A program made the position numbers and the translations under genes. Below are positions 41,544-53,528 of a DNA stretch of 64,000 bases, in pieces. Source of the DNA: Magicicada septendecula (lineage: Eukaryota > Arthropoda > Insecta > Hemiptera > Cicadidae); contig CM068372.1 in assembly GCA_034769895.1 (NCBI GenBank), forward strand, positions 372,887,258 to 372,951,257. The letters run 5' to 3'. Within the stretch, counting starts at the first letter, position 1. The number at the start of each line of letters is the position of its first letter. Under the pieces are notes generated by a model, which had not been told where the DNA came from, did no database searches, and saw only the letters and a program-made list of their open reading frames with translations.

Positions 41544-43067
41544 ATGGATATGGATAAAATACTTAAACAAATACAACAAATGAACGAAAATATGAACGCG
41601 AAATTTGAGAAAATAGACGCGAAATTTGAACTTAGCAACGCAGAAATAAAATCTAATATCGAAGCGCAGAGAGTTAGTCTAACCGAAGCATTAGAACAAA
41701 GTAACGCTGACATAAACGCCGAGATTAAGCAAAGTAATAAAGAAAGTAGTAAAGAATTAACTGCGAAAATAGACGAAATCGCGGAAACCAATAAAAAAAT
41801 CGAAGAGAGTAATAAAGAGCTAACTGTGAAAGTCGCGGAAATAGCTGAAAGAGTAAATACGGTCGATACTAAAATCAATGAACGGTTTAAGGTTTTTGAG
41901 ACCACTATGCAAAAATCGTTTATTGAACAAGTAACACGTATGGAGGGCCGGTTCAAGGATCACATAAGCCGTTGTGAGAAACAGACACTAGAGGTTTCCA
42001 GGAAGGTGGAATCCCTAGAGGTAAAAATTCACGCGGACGTGACCGAAACGCAACGACGAGTAGATAAATTAGACGCTTCAATTGTAGAGACGCGATCTAA
42101 CATTGACTCTAATAAAGAGAGTGTTTTACAAACGTTAAGCGACGAGATTTTGAAAGTACGACAGGAGGTACGAAGGAGATCTGCTCCAAATATTTTGGTA
42201 CAAGGTCCTGTCGATGAGAAAAATCGCGTGTATTTTACGGGGGAAAATAACGAAAACCCCATTGAATTTTTATTAGCGTGTGAGAGTGAAATGGCTAGAG
42301 TAGGTTCCCGACTAGAAGATCAAGACAAAATACAGTGGGTGGTTAACGCGATGCGTGATTCGGCGCGTAAGTGGTATAACATTGTACGCGATAGAGTGTC
42401 CACATACGCGGAGTTCAAACAAAAATTTGAAAGCCGATACTGGAATTCGCATACCCAACGACTTCTGCGCAATGAACTGGAATATGGCCGGTTTGATAAG
42501 AAAATGGGTATTACCGCCGAAAATTATATAATCCAGCAGGTCGAACGCGCGAAGCATTTAACCCCAGCATTTGCGGAGATTGACATAGTCACCAAGCTTG
42601 CCTACCATTTTAGTCATAATATTAGAGTAGCTGTATTTACGCAGGGTATTCGCACGGTAGACGAACTCCTCATTCTAGTGTCCCAAAGTGAGACGGTTTT
42701 TGATTTTGGTGGGTGGCGTTATAATCCCGATTTTCGCCGAAATAATGAAGGGCAGAATACGCGAGAACAATACCAGCAACCTGACCAGGGACCGAGTACT
42801 AGTTCTACTCCACCCCAAACATCGTCAAAACCCCCAGATAAGACCTTTGAATACAAAGGCAAACAAAATATTGCTAGATCAAAAGGGCAATATAAGGGTA
42901 ACGACGGGGCCCCGATTAGAGCTATGCAAACGGTTGAGATAGCTAGGACCGATACAATAGAGCAAGACAGCGATACTCCAAGTAATAAAGATCCCAACGA
43001 GAGGAGAAAGAATCGTAAGTTTCCAAAAAACTTGGAAACGGGCGCCTCCAGGGGGGAAGCGCCATAA
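41544..43067 (+). CDS. gag: Gag-like protein, array unit 4
   Basis: 507 codons. Shares with unit 5 the change R to Q in TIEQDSDTPS (CGA to CAA near 42964), which units 1-3 lack. Its non-coding part also shares with unit 5 the variant AACAGTTAAAACTCC (near 44018) against AACAGTTGAAACTCC in units 1-3. Confidence 0.85.
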   Translation: MDMDKILKQIQQMNENMNAKFEKIDAKFELSNAEIKSNIEAQRVSLTEALEQSNADINAEIKQSNKESSKELTAKIDEIAETNKKIEESNKELTVKVAEIAERVNTVDTKINERFKVFETTMQKSFIEQVTRMEGRFKDHISRCEKQTLEVSRKVESLEVKIHADVTETQRRVDKLDASIVETRSNIDSNKESVLQTLSDEILKVRQEVRRRSAPNILVQGPVDEKNRVYFTGENNENPIEFLLACESEMARVGSRLEDQDKIQWVVNAMRDSARKWYNIVRDRVSTYAEFKQKFESRYWNSHTQRLLRNELEYGRFDKKMGITAENYIIQQVERAKHLTPAFAEIDIVTKLAYHFSHNIRVAVFTQGIRTVDELLILVSQSETVFDFGGWRYNPDFRRNNEGQNTREQYQQPDQGPSTSSTPPQTSSKPPDKTFEYKGKQNIARSKGQYKGNDGAPIRAMQTVEIARTDTIEQDSDTPSNKDPNERRKNRKFPKNLETGASRGEAP

Positions 43068-43399
43068 ATTATGCCAAAACCTATCGCAATAAAGTAGGTA
43101 AAAATAGGAAAAATGCTAGGTTTAAGAAAAGTGAATTTTATACAGAAATTTGTACGCCAGTTGACAAAGTATTTCAACCGGAAGCAAAGGAAACGTGGTT
43201 GGCCGTTAACACAATGCAACAATGGGCGCCGACAAACGCACGTCCGGAGGAACAGGAAAGTGACGACGACGTTCCCACACCGTCAGCGTGGGAAGACGTA
43301 GAAATCATATCCGGGGACGCGTACGAATTCGACGAGTACGTAGCGGAATATTGTCGAGCCACCCATAAAAATGCATATGATATACTGGATGCACTTTAG
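43055..43399 (+). CDS. -1-frame acidic extension, unit 4
   Basis: Intact open frame as in unit 1. Confidence 0.45.
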   Translation, partial: GSAINYAKTYRNKVGKNRKNARFKKSEFYTEICTPVDKVFQPEAKETWLAVNTMQQWAPTNARPEEQESDDDVPTPSAWEDVEIISGDAYEFDEYVAEYCRATHKNAYDILDAL

Positions 43400-45947
43400 A
43401 GATAATAATAATTGTATTATAATAATTAAAATTAAAATAAGTAATTTGTGTTTTATAATATTATTAATAATAATTATAGATAACTTGTGTATTAATAATA
43501 ATACTTTTCTATAGCGGTAAATAATAAGCGTATAGAATTGAACGAGCTCACGGCAGGAAATAGCTACGTCACGCGATAACGACTGCTGACCCACATTTGA
43601 AACTAGGTCAAGCAATTAGCTACGCGCGCCCGGCGATAACGGTTCTAAATGCTGTCAGCAAATTCTTTGTACGCGTGCCGCTGTTTACAAACAAAGGGTA
43701 CTACTCGTTTGAAAACATTAATACGCAATAAGTTGCAAATATAATATGTTAATACATGTATTTAGAGTTAAATTGTATATAATGCAATAACATTAACACT
43801 TGTGTACGTGTCTTCAGAATAAGTAATCCAATGTATAGGTAATAAGAATAATGATTACAGAATATGTGTGTAATGATTAAGAAAAAAAAAATAACTGTAA
43901 TTATTACATTCATTTTTTTTTTTAAAGCGGGTGTGGGAATATATAACGGAACCAAATATTAACTATTTGGGGTTATATGTTTACCGCATACTGAAACCAT
44001 ATTTAAATAAAAATTAACAGTTAAAACTCCATTTGAATGTAGCGCATTGAAAATAATGCTGTGTAAAGCAACGCACACGTGGTCGTTATGTAATCAGTTC
44101 GCTGTACAAGGAAGCGACCACACCCAAACTGTTAATTATTAATATCTCAGAAACTAATAAATAAAGGCGAAATCTAACATAGCCAAAATGTTTGCCGAGA
44201 TATTAATAATGACGTGTGCAAATTTGATGCAATATAATTAACAAATGAAGGAGTTAATTAAAATAATTGAATAACTTCTGTAAAAATAGAGATACAGTAA
44301 AGAGATTTTACTATGTTATAAAGATAATAATTTCTGACAGATTGTATATTTTAGATTTCACACAACTTGATTTGCAACCAAGTTATTGCAAAATTAAATA
44401 AGTACAGGATATCCGTAGCGACAAATTGGTTGCGCCGGATAATTATATTAGATAATAATTCTATTCTCCGTCTGTGGGAACCAGACTTCATTCTCACGGA
44501 CCAAGGGAATTCTAAATTTTATGTAGTAGGGAGAGTGCGTCGACCAATGAAATCATTTCATGCAGCCCCGGCTAGTGCGGTGTTTTCTGGTGGAAAAATC
44601 ACTCTTCTGTCAGTACTCACGAAGTTAAGACGTAGTCCTTCGATCGTCTAGTAGCCAAAGTGGTGAAGATCAACAAGAAGACTCTACGTGGTCAACACAC
44701 ACGCAATTACGAACACACTAAGTACAGATCATCTGTATAGCTCGTAATTGTTGTGTAAAGGCGAGATACTCTTCAGGACATCAACCAAGCTTATTGTGTA
44801 CTACCAGTTAGTCATAAGCACGCAAGAGATCCACCCGACTTCAAGAATACAGCAGAGAGGCCGTCTAAATTATTGGTTAACAGCTGACGAGCAGAGCGAC
44901 CACTCGAACGAAGCACACACACACATGCTGACGTGCAACGTGCGAATCGACGAGGGATAGGAAGCAGTTCCAGCAGACAACAGCAGACGTTAAAATATTC
45001 ACAAACAGCAAGGAAGCAGAGTGTTGCCGAATTTTGAACTCCACGACCGAATCCAGCAGTTCTAAGCAGATTACTTTCTCTAACCAAGGACTCGAATCGA
45101 CGAGGGACAAATCGGAACGACATCCTCTTCAGTAACAGGAAAGCAAAATCTATTTATTTATTTTTCAGATCAAATTTTCTATTTTTCAATTAAAACATTG
45201 TAATTCAAATAATTCAGGTGCCAAACAAAAAGCAAAGACTCTAGTAATTAAAAAGTAAATTCGTTGTGATAATCTGTATAGCAGTTTAAGGCTTTAGTAA
45301 GTTATAGTTAAGAAATAGAAGTAGTATAAAAGCGCTATACAAATCTTAACTGACAATCTAATCTTAGATCATACTGCAGTAGATCAGAAGTAGAATCACT
45401 AGAAATGAAATAACGTGAACTAGACTGTCACGTCTAATTTATTTTAATTAATTACTCAAATTAATTTTAGAGTTTTATATTTTGTTTCATGAACACTTAG
45501 ATTCAAATTAATTAAATAAATTTAATTAAATTCAAATCAATTAATAAAATCAAATTTAAATTGCAATTAACTCGCAAAGAACGAGTTCAGTTTCTTTCAA
45601 CTATTAGACAATCGAAAAACATCGATTCATTGTATAGACTATAAGAAAATTCATAAGATTATAACCATTCTATTCTTGTGTGTTGTTGGTGTAATAAACA
45701 ACGTTTTATTACCCCATATAACAGTGTTTTATTGTTGTACGATAAAGCCTACCAGTCTCACAAAACTCTCCCCCTTTAAAGTAACCCATTATGTGTGTTG
45801 TTGTAATAATTTGAGATTACTAGCTTGCGAACTTCAAATCCAAAATCCACACGCCCTAGTCGGAAGAATCTGCAAGATCAGACAGCAGGTGGGTACTCAC
45901 ACACAACATTACATTACAATAACGCATAGTAGTGGTAGAGTTATAAA

Positions 45948-46158
45948 TGTTGCCCGGAACGTGGGGCACGATTCAATTAAATTAATTAAATCACAACGAG
46001 ATTGAAACGCCACATTTGTAGTGTAGTTATAAATGGCGCTCCAATCTCGTGGGGCTCGATTAAATTAAATTCATTAAATTTAATTTTAATTCTCACTTTC
46101 AAAACAAACTTTGCTGTTTTAATTCGTAAAACAGCTGGCGTCCAACTAAACAATCCCC
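45948..46158 (+). repeat. three degenerate PBS copies, unit 4/5 junction
   Basis: Sites at 45948-45967, 46034-46055 and 46136-46158. This is the last complete cluster, because unit 5 ends before its first PBS copy. Confidence 0.65.
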
Positions 46159-46265
46159 AAAGAGTTTTGTGACTGGTGTGTGTACAACAGTAAAGTTATT
46201 GTGTGTATTTGAAACTGTTCTTAGTATTTTAAATTGTGCATATTTGACATCGTTGTCTATTTAAA

Positions 46266-47789
46266 ATGGATATGGATAAAATACTTAAACAAATACAACA
46301 AATGAACGAAAATATGAACGCGAAATTTGAGAAAATAGACGCGAAATTTGAACTTAGCAACGCAGAAATAAAATCTAATATCGAAGCGCAGAGAGTTAGT
46401 CTAACCGAAGCATTAGAACAAAGTAACGCTGACATAAACGCCGAGATTAAGCAAAGTAATAAAGAAAGTAGTAAAGAATTAACTGCGAAAATAGACGAAA
46501 TCGCGGAAACCAATAAAAAAATCGAAGAGAGTAATAAAGAGCTAACTGTGAAAGTCGCGGAAATAGCTGAAAGAGTAAATACGGTCGATACTAAAATCAA
46601 TGAACGGTTTAAGGTTTTTGAGACCACTATGCAAAAATCGTTTATTGAACAAGTAACACGTATGGAGGGCCGGTTCAAGGATCACATAAGCCGTTGTGAG
46701 AAACAGACACTAGAGGTTTCCAGGAAGGTGGAATCCCTAGAGGTAAAAATTCACGCGGACGTGACCGAAACGCAACGACGAGTAGATAAATTAGACGCTT
46801 CAATTGTAGAGACGCGATCTAACATTGACTCTAATAAAGAGAGTGTTTTACAAACGTTAAGCGACGAGATTTTGAAAGTACGACAGGAGGTACGAAGGAG
46901 ATCTGCTCCAAATATTTTGGTACAAGGTCCTGTCGATGAGAAAAATCGCGTGTATTTTACGGGGGAAAATAACGAAAACCCCATTGAATTTTTATTAGCG
47001 TGTGAGAGTGAAATGGCTAGAGTAGGTTCCCGACTAGAAGATCAAGACAAAATACAGTGGGTGGTTAACGCGATGCGTGATTCGGCGCGTAAGTGGTATA
47101 ACATTGTACGCGATAGAGTGTCCACATACGCGGAGTTCAAACAAAAATTTGAAAGCCGATACTGGAATTCGCATACCCAACGACTTCTGCGCAATGAACT
47201 GGAATATGGCCGGTTTGATAAGAAAATGGGTATTACCGCCGAAAATTATATAATCCAGCAGGTCGAACGCGCGAAGCATTTAACCCCAGCATTTGCGGAG
47301 ATTGACATAGTCACCAAGCTTGCCTACCATTTTAGTCATAATATTAGAGTAGCTGTATTTACGCAGGGTATTCGCACGGTAGACGAACTCCTCATTCTAG
47401 TGTCCCAAAGTGAGACGGTTTTTGATTTTGGTGGGTGGCGTTATAATCCCGATTTTCGCCGAAATAATGAAGGGCAGAATACGCGAGAACAATACCAGCA
47501 ACCTGACCAGGGACCGAGTACTAGTTCTACTCCACCCCAAACATCGTCAAAACCCCCAGATAAGACCTTTGAATACAAAGGCAAACAAAATATTGCTAGA
47601 TCAAAAGGGCAATATAAGGGTAACGACGGGGCCCCGATTAGAGCTATGCAAACGGTTGAGATAGCTAGGACCGATACAATAGAGCAAGACAGCGATACTC
47701 CAAGTAATAAAGATCCCAACGAGAGGAGAAAGAATCGTAAGTTTCCAAAAAACTTGGAAACGGGCGCCTCCAGGGGGGAAGCGCCATAA
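46266..47789 (+). CDS. gag: Gag-like protein, array unit 5
   Basis: 507 codons, same predicted protein as unit 4 including the R to Q change. The unit also carries a private C at about 49520 (TATTGCGTACTACC) in the non-coding part. Confidence 0.85.
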   Translation: MDMDKILKQIQQMNENMNAKFEKIDAKFELSNAEIKSNIEAQRVSLTEALEQSNADINAEIKQSNKESSKELTAKIDEIAETNKKIEESNKELTVKVAEIAERVNTVDTKINERFKVFETTMQKSFIEQVTRMEGRFKDHISRCEKQTLEVSRKVESLEVKIHADVTETQRRVDKLDASIVETRSNIDSNKESVLQTLSDEILKVRQEVRRRSAPNILVQGPVDEKNRVYFTGENNENPIEFLLACESEMARVGSRLEDQDKIQWVVNAMRDSARKWYNIVRDRVSTYAEFKQKFESRYWNSHTQRLLRNELEYGRFDKKMGITAENYIIQQVERAKHLTPAFAEIDIVTKLAYHFSHNIRVAVFTQGIRTVDELLILVSQSETVFDFGGWRYNPDFRRNNEGQNTREQYQQPDQGPSTSSTPPQTSSKPPDKTFEYKGKQNIARSKGQYKGNDGAPIRAMQTVEIARTDTIEQDSDTPSNKDPNERRKNRKFPKNLETGASRGEAP

Positions 47790-48121
47790 ATTATGCCAAA
47801 ACCTATCGCAATAAAGTAGGTAAAAATAGGAAAAATGCTAGGTTTAAGAAAAGTGAATTTTATACAGAAATTTGTACGCCAGTTGACAAAGTATTTCAAC
47901 CGGAAGCAAAGGAAACGTGGTTGGCCGTTAACACAATGCAACAATGGGCGCCGACAAACGCACGTCCGGAGGAACAGGAAAGTGACGACGACGTTCCCAC
48001 ACCGTCAGCGTGGGAAGACGTAGAAATCATATCCGGGGACGCGTACGAATTCGACGAGTACGTAGCGGAATATTGTCGAGCCACCCATAAAAATGCATAT
48101 GATATACTGGATGCACTTTAG
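47777..48121 (+). CDS. -1-frame acidic extension, unit 5
   Basis: Intact open frame as in unit 1. Confidence 0.45.
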   Translation, partial: GSAINYAKTYRNKVGKNRKNARFKKSEFYTEICTPVDKVFQPEAKETWLAVNTMQQWAPTNARPEEQESDDDVPTPSAWEDVEIISGDAYEFDEYVAEYCRATHKNAYDILDAL

Positions 48122-50663
48122 AGATAATAATAATTGTATTATAATAATTAAAATTAAAATAAGTAATTTGTGTTTTATAATATTATTAATAATAATTATA
48201 GATAACTTGTGTATTAATAATAATACTTTTCTATAGCGGTAAATAATAAGCGTATAGAATTGAACGAGCTCACGGCAGGAAATAGCTACGTCACGCGATA
48301 ACGACTGCTGACCCACATTTGAAACTAGGTCAAGCAATTAGCTACGCGCGCCCGGCGATAACGGTTCTAAATGCTGTCAGCAAATTCTTTGTACGCGTGC
48401 CGCTGTTTACAAACAAAGGGTACTACTCGTTTTAAAAACATTAATACGCAATAAGTTGCAAATATAATATGTTAATACATGTATTTAGAGTTAAATTGTA
48501 TATAATGCAATAACATTAACACTTGTGTACGTGTCTTCAGAATAAGTAATCCAATGTATAGGTAATAAGAATAATGATTACAGAATATGTGTGTAATGAT
48601 TAAGAAAAAAAAAATAACTGTAATTATTACATTCATTTTTTTTTTTAAAGCGGGTGTGGGAATATATAACGGAACCAAATATTAACTATTTGGGGTTATA
48701 TGTTTACCGCATACTGAAACCATATTTAAATAAAAATTAACAGTTAAAACTCCATTTGAATGTAGCGCATTGAAAATAATGCTGTGTAAAGCAACGCACA
48801 CGTGGTCGTTATGTAATCAGTTCGCTGTACAAGGAAGCGACCACACCCAAACTGTTAATTATTAATATCTCAGAAACTAATAAATAAAGGCGAAATCTAA
48901 CATAGCCAAAATGTTTGCCGAGATATTAATAATGACGTGTGCAAATTTGATGCAATATAATTAACAAATGAAGGAGTTAATTAAAATAATTGAATAACTT
49001 CTGTAAAAATAGAGATACAGTAAAGAGATTTTACTATGTTATAAAGATAATAATTTCTGACAGATTGTATATTTTAGATTTCACACAACTTGATTTGCAA
49101 CCAAGTTATTGCAAAATTAAATAAGTACAGGATATCCGTAGCGACAAATTGGTTGCGCCGGATAATTATATTAGATAATAATTCTATTCTCCGTCTGTGG
49201 GAACCAGACTTCATTCTCACGGACCAAGGGAATTCTAAATTTTATGTAGTAGGGAGAGTGCGTCGACCAATGAAATCATTTCATGCAGCCCCGGCTAGTG
49301 CGGTGTTTTCTGGTGGAAAAATCACTCTTCTGTCAGTACTCACGAAGTTAAGACGTAGTCCTTCGATCGTCTAGTAGCCAAAGTGGTGAAGATCAACAAG
49401 AAGACTCTACGTGGTCAACACACACGCAATTACGAACACACTAAGTACAGATCATCTGTATAGCTCGTAATTGTTGTGTAAAGGCGAGATACTCTTCAGG
49501 ACATCAACCAAGCTTATTGCGTACTACCAGTTAGTCATAAGCACGCAAGAGATCCACCCGACTTCAAGAATACAGCAGAGAGGCCGTCTAAATTATTGGT
49601 TAACAGCTGACGAGCAGAGCGACCACTCGAACGAAGCACACACACACATGCTGACGTGCAACGTGCGAATCGACGAGGGATAGGAAGCAGTTCCAGCAGA
49701 CAACAGCAGACGTTAAAATATTCACAAACAGCAAGGAAGCAGAGTGTTGCCGAATTTTGAACTCCACGACCGAATCCAGCAGTTCTAAGCAGATTACTTT
49801 CTCTAACCAAGGACTCGAATCGACGAGGGACAAATCGGAACGACATCCTCTTCAGTAACAGGAAAGCAAAATCTATTTATTTATTTTTCAGATCAAATTT
49901 TCTATTTTTCAATTAAAACATTGTAATTCAAATAATTCAGGTGCCAAACAAAAAGCAAAGACTCTAGTAATTAAAAAGTAAATTCGTTGTGATAATCTGT
50001 ATAGCAGTTTAAGGCTTTAGTAAGTTATAGTTAAGAAATAGAAGTAGTATAAAAGCGCTATACAAATCTTAACTGACAATCTAATCTTAGATCATACTGC
50101 AGTAGATCAGAAGTAGAATCACTAGAAATGAAATAACGTGAACTAGACTGTCACGTCTAATTTATTTTAATTAATTACTCAAATTAATTTTAGAGTTTTA
50201 TATTTTGTTTCATGAACACTTAGATTCAAATTAATTAAATAAATTTAATTAAATTCAAATCAATTAATAAAATCAAATTTAAATTGCAATTAACTCGCAA
50301 AGAACGAGTTCAGTTTCTTTCAACTATTAGACAATCGAAAAACATCGATTCATTGTATAGACTATAAGAAAATTCATAAGATTATAACCATTCTATTCTT
50401 GTGTGTTGTTGGTGTAATAAACAACGTTTTATTACCCCATATAACAGTGTTTTATTGTTGTACGATAAAGCCTACCAGTCTCACAAAACTCTCCCCCTTT
50501 AAAGTAACCCATTATGTGTGTTGTTGTAATAATTTGAGATTACTAGCTTGCGAACTTCAAATCCAAAATCCACACGCCCTAGTCGGAAGAATCTGCAAGA
50601 TCAGACAGCAGGTGGGTACTCACACACAACATTACATTACAATAACGCATAGTAGTGGTAGAG

Positions 50664-50669
<6 letters not shown>
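48122..50669 (+). other. terminal non-coding part of unit 5
   Basis: Equivalent to 29232-31780 of unit 1. It stops at GTAGAGTTATAA, the base before the first PBS-like copy in the other units, so the array appears to end at the U5 boundary of its LTR. Confidence 0.6.

Positions 50670-50702
<33 letters not shown>
50669..50702. repeat. (TA)n microsatellite at the array's right edge
   Basis: About 17 TA units directly follow the last unit and lead into AACTCAAAGTCTGAGG. The related locus at 24085 is preceded by a TATATACATACATA stretch, so the array may have joined at a TA-rich site. Confidence 0.9.
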
Positions 50703-50704
<2 letters not shown>

Positions 50705-50769
50705 CTCAAAGTCTGAGGATTTATGGGTACTGAATACTGCAACGAGTACGAATGTGTCTCTTCAATTAA

Positions 50770-50789
50770 GCCTCGCGTTGGGATCGCCA
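50770..50789 (-). repeat. degenerate tRNA-Lys PBS inside the solo LTR
   Basis: The minus strand reads TGGCGATCCCAACGCGAGGC against the PBS TGGCGCCCAACGTGGGGC. It is preceded (minus strand) by ACTCGTTACAAAT, and the LTR itself ends ACTCGTTGCA at 50738, so the U5 terminus occurs twice with a PBS between. Confidence 0.6.
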
Positions 50790-51614
50790 ATTTGTAACGA
50801 GTTTAACTTCTTTACTGCCGTTATAATAATCATAGAGTTAAACTCACCCGTTCTAACGTTCAAATTTGAATTCTCTGCCAAACAGGTATTACCAACCCTT
50901 CTTGGTCATCCAAAATTTTTAATGTTTATTATGTTAGAAATGAAACCCAAATTATACTAAAGATTATAGAATAAATCAAACATACAGTGAGAAGTTCAAT
51001 AATGTTTTTATTATCAATTCTTATGGTCCTCAATATATTACAAATCCTTCCAAATTATATAACGAAATGCTGTGCCGGCATGTTTAATTATTCGCGGTTG
51101 GCTATTCTGCCAATATGAGATTTTCTTATTTACTTGTTATAAATATCTCAGGTCGTGAAGTTCTTGAGGCTACAGAAAATGTCATTAAATATACTAATAA
51201 AAGTACAAAATTTTACAATCAGCACACAAATATTATACAAGTCGTGAAATACTAAATACAGTACTACTACAGAAATATAACAATTATAGTTATAACCTAT
51301 ATTTAATGAAAATTTGTTTGCAGGTTAATTGATTTTAACTAATATTTAATCTTAAAGTTTCTTCACATAAGTAATTACTATAACAGTGAGATTACTTTTC
51401 AATTCTAAGTGTTCATGAAATAAAAGGAAGTTCAAGTGTTTGATCAGTGAGTGATAACTAGTACTAACAGCGTAGTTCACTTATTATCTTTTCGTGTTAC
51501 TGTTACAGTTGTATTTAAGGTATACTTACCAATTCTCTTTATTTTCAGTCCGGATAGGATTACTTTAGGTACTGCTCGTTTCCTTTGGTTAATTAGATAC
51601 TCCTATCTTCTTTT

Positions 51615-51935
51615 AGTATTTAAAATTTTCAATGTGGTTATTATTTATTGTTCCTCATTCTGGTCCAGTATTCCATCAATCATTTATATATTAGATATTT
51701 TTTCTTCTCTCCAATGGTCTGCAGTTTTTTCAATCTGTACTCCTCAGAAATTAATAATGGATTAATGAATTTATTCTTTTGGTATTTAATCAATGTGGTT
51801 ATTATTTATTGTTCATCATTCTGGTCCAGTATTCCATCAATCATTTATATATTAAATATTTTTTCTTCTCTCCAATGATCTGCAGTTTTTTCAGTCTGTA
51901 CTCATCAAAGGTTAATAATAGACTAATGAATTTAT
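51615..51935. repeat. 161-bp tandem duplication in the solo LTR
   Basis: AATGTGGTTATTATTTATTG begins at 51631 and again at 51792. The two copies agree closely through TCTGGTCCAGTATTCCATC, CTTCTCTCCAATG and TCTGCAGTTTTTTCA, with scattered substitutions. Confidence 0.85.
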
Positions 51936-53139
51936 TTACTAGAGATCTTGGTTGCTAAGGTTCAAACACTCATTCTCATTGGTTGACAATTTGGGAATAT
52001 TGTTAAATATGGCTATTATTCTTCTATACAAAATTACTAAAATCTTTTAAATTAACATAATTTCCTTATACTAACTGTAATACTAAATATAATCACATCA
52101 TTGTATTGCTGTTCCCTTACACATTAATTTGATATCCAACATGATTACTTTTCTTCAAATAATCACAGATCCATACATTTAACATTTGGTTTTCTTTTGT
52201 AAATTAACTCTAAACTAATTATTTTATATCTATTTTTGTTTTCCATACTCTTACTGTTAAACCTAACAGGATTACATTCATTATTTCATTAATTGTTATT
52301 GTTTTCGTATTAAATTTTACAATTTTCTTGTTCCCAAATAGGGAATGGGAATAGGCCTAATGCCTAGAATAAGTAATTCTCTTTATCTTCATTCATTATC
52401 ACTGATTATGTTAATATTGTTAATTTTAAGTGTTTTAAACATAATTACCGAAATACAATTAACTAAACTATAACATTTGATTAGCTATAATCATTATACA
52501 ATATAACATAACTGTTTTTAAAAACATTTTAGGTCAATGCCAGTATCCAATATTGAACATATCTTTTCCCTGGTCCTGTTACTCATTAGTTGTAATATTA
52601 CATCTGATTAATTATAATCATAACAAAACATAATATAAATTGAACCTTAGGTGAGTATTAGTATTACCTATTGAATATACTTACAGTATACAGTACATAA
52701 TTCTCTTTACCTATGCTTAGTATAACAGACTATGTGTTTGCCATTAATCTTAATAGTTTTAAATCTAAATCCCTTAATACAAATAACTGAAATATAACAC
52801 TGGATTATTTACTATCCTAATATCACAACATAATTCTTCCTTTAAACATTTAAGGAAGTATCAGTATTTTATATTTAACAAACATTTTTTTTATACTGAT
52901 GATAAACATTTTATTTTTGATAAAACTATTCAATTACTCCTAACTATAATTACTTCTGGTAACATATAGTTTGTTTATTATCTCTGGGTCCTATTCATTG
53001 TTTATTAGCTATTATAATACTCACAGGTTTACCTTTTTTCTACTTTCAAGTCATTAATGCTCATATCACTTTTCTTTCTCGATTATCACTAGTTTATTTC
53101 ACTTTGTAACATTGTATCTTTATTTTATCAACACTATCC

Positions 53140-53140
53140 C

Positions 53141-53202
<62 letters not shown>
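53140..53202. repeat. (TTA)n microsatellite
   Basis: About 20 TTA units. The open frame across it encodes poly-leucine and is an artefact. Confidence 0.95.
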
Positions 53203-53204
<2 letters not shown>

Positions 53205-53528
53205 TTGTTCTTATCTTTGATTTTCACATTAAATTATCTAATGTTTACTTACTATTTTTATTTCACAACTCAACTTTGTATTTTTATTATGGGTAATATT
53301 TGTTATAATTCTTTCTGAAATAGAGCATTTGGACTCATTATGTTAACTATATTCCATTATCACTTTTCCAGTCTATTGGGTATTGTCATAGTCATTGTCT
53401 TTGTCTGTGTCAGATTTAGTTTATTGGTCTTGTTCTATCAATTCTGTTTATTAGCTTTTCAGTGTACAGCTTTTCTTCATTCATTTAAACTTGCAAATCT
53501 TGTGCTACCTTATGTCATGTTACAATAC

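Larger units (their letters stand above)
27282..50669 (+). mobile_element. tandem array of five gag-only retroelement units
   Basis: Head-to-tail units start at 27282, 32005, 36727, 41450 and 46172, with periods of 4723, 4722, 4723 and 4722. The last unit stops 225 bp short, at 50669. Units differ at only a handful of positions. Each has a leader, a 507-codon gag, a -1-frame extension, about 2.5 kb of AT-rich non-coding sequence presumed to include one LTR, and three degenerate tRNA-Lys PBS copies before the next leader. There is no protease, RT or integrase. One LTR-equivalent per unit is what tandem insertion of one-LTR circles, or unequal exchange between LTRs, would give. An assembly collapse or expansion is possible, although shared private variants argue for real units. 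Confidence 0.85.
50738..53524 (-). mobile_element. solo LTR-like insertion, 2,787 bp
   Basis: The insert begins TGCAACGAG and ends TGTTACA (TG...CA), flanked by ATAC at 50734-50737 and 53525-53528. The uninterrupted target sequence exists at 24085-24170. No gag or pol fragment is present, the size matches the other long LTRs here, and a degenerate tRNA-Lys PBS sits near one end. A solo LTR, read on the minus strand, is the best explanation. A non-autonomous transposon with a 4-bp TSD is the alternative. Interior ORFs (51451-51878, 53112-53318) are low-complexity F/I/L/S frames. Confidence 0.7.

Noticed and set aside
27282-50669. host multigene cluster or domesticated Arc-like gag family
   Set aside because: The units include long identical non-coding sequence and PBS-like sites, carry no introns or host flanks, and are too similar to show constraint. 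Domestication cannot be argued from this window.
51451-51878. two ORFs in the solo LTR as a membrane protein
   Set aside because: They are F/I/L/S-rich frames in AT-rich DNA and derive from a 161-bp tandem duplication.
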